This document shows, one piece after another, positions 63,829 through 64,000 of a DNA stretch of 64,000 nt. The position numbers and the translations under genes were made by a program. Below the pieces are notes generated by a model. That model was not told the DNA's origin. It saw nothing but the letters and a program-made list of their open reading frames with translations, and made no database searches. Each line of letters opens with the position of its first letter. The first letter of the stretch is position 1. This stretch comes from Oscillospiraceae bacterium (GTDB lineage Bacteria > Bacillota > Clostridia > Oscillospirales > Oscillospiraceae): the NCBI GenBank assembly GCA_017516065.1, contig JAFWDQ010000021.1, forward strand, positions 80,958 through 144,957, written 5' to 3'.

Positions 63829-64000
63829 TTATGTCTTATCCCACTGCAGAGTGGCCTTGCCCAGCTGGGCTGCCTTGATCTGGGACACGTCAAGAATGTC
63901 TATTGTTCCTTCACCTGTGACGTCGGCCACCATCTTCTGCAAGAGGAGGTTTAGAGTAACCTTGCCCAGCTGGGCTGCCTTAGCGTTGGCCGCATCCAGG
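63829..64000 (-). CDS. C-terminal fragment of a third dockerin-like surface protein
   Basis: Only the last 57 codons are in the window (5' end beyond 64000). The sequence LDAANAKAAQLGKVTLNLLL, then QKMVADVTGEGTIDILDVSQ, ending LGKATLQWDKT, matches the dockerin-like end of the 974-aa protein closely, with one extra Leu codon. Stop is TAA at 63829-63831. Confidence 0.9.
   Translation of the reverse strand, partial: LDAANAKAAQLGKVTLNLLLQKMVADVTGEGTIDILDVSQIKAAQLGKATLQWDKT

Overview
The window is GC-rich, densely packed DNA from a low-complexity, Gram-positive-type genome. AGGAGG-like ribosome binding sites, consensus TTGACA/TATAAT promoters, HPr with both His15 and Ser46, mutS2, recO, the sporulation genes yqfC/yqfD/ylbJ, S-layer-homology (SLH) proteins and the ribDEBAH order under an FMN riboswitch all point to a Clostridia-class Firmicute. 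The high GC suggests the Oscillospiraceae/Ruminococcaceae side. No rRNA, tRNA, CRISPR array, transposase or phage gene was seen.

Layout. 1-8.7 kb: a truncated Sel1-repeat gene (minus), two secreted SLH proteins and a lipoprotein, each with its own promoter and mostly its own terminator. 8.7-14.8 kb: a pyrG-carA-carB operon (minus) behind a leader that looks like a transcription attenuator with mutually exclusive hairpins. 14.8-18.6 kb: an AT-richer patch with an orphan 100-aa protein and an XRE regulator, flanked by a duplicated copy of the end of a neighbouring aminopeptidase P gene, then that gene and a PAP2 phosphatase under an operator-like palindrome. 18.6-23.9 kb: a two-component system (minus) divergent from a VTC-domain / DUF4956 / beta-helical lipoprotein operon. 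24-29.3 kb: uvrB, a zincin-type metallopeptidase and uvrA. 29.3-33.8 kb: an ECF transporter S component, an Ig-like/SLH protein, an SLC13-type permease and a convergent LysR regulator. 34-37.8 kb: uvrC-rsmD-coaD-coiled-coil gene, and ptsH. 37.8-44.9 kb: yqfC-yqfD-phoH-ybeY-era-recO-mutS2, a tightly overlapped housekeeping operon. 45-48.3 kb: ylbJ, two small zinc-ribbon proteins, nth, rsmA. 48.3-52.9 kb: FMN riboswitch and ribD-ribE-ribBA-ribH plus a translationally overlapped HAD phosphatase that may supply the otherwise missing dephosphorylation step of riboflavin synthesis. 53-64 kb: an accessory surface-protein region on the minus strand with a 2257-aa cohesin/dockerin/leucine-rich-repeat protein full of (Asp-Xaa)n tracts, a 974-aa BspA-like protein with a dockerin-like end, a frameshifted relic, and a third related gene cut by the window end.

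The strongest candidate for something undescribed is the 53-64 kb region. One polypeptide carries cohesin-like modules and a canonical dockerin, joined by seven acidic alternating (Asp-Xaa)n spacers encoded by hexanucleotide microsatellites. It lies beside duplicated dockerin-plus-terminator cassettes and a decayed copy, and two of the genes share a conserved promoter and leader. The pyrG leader, the target-end duplication around the XRE gene and the HAD gene in the rib operon are the next most interesting points. All family assignments are from reading the sequence; no database search was run.
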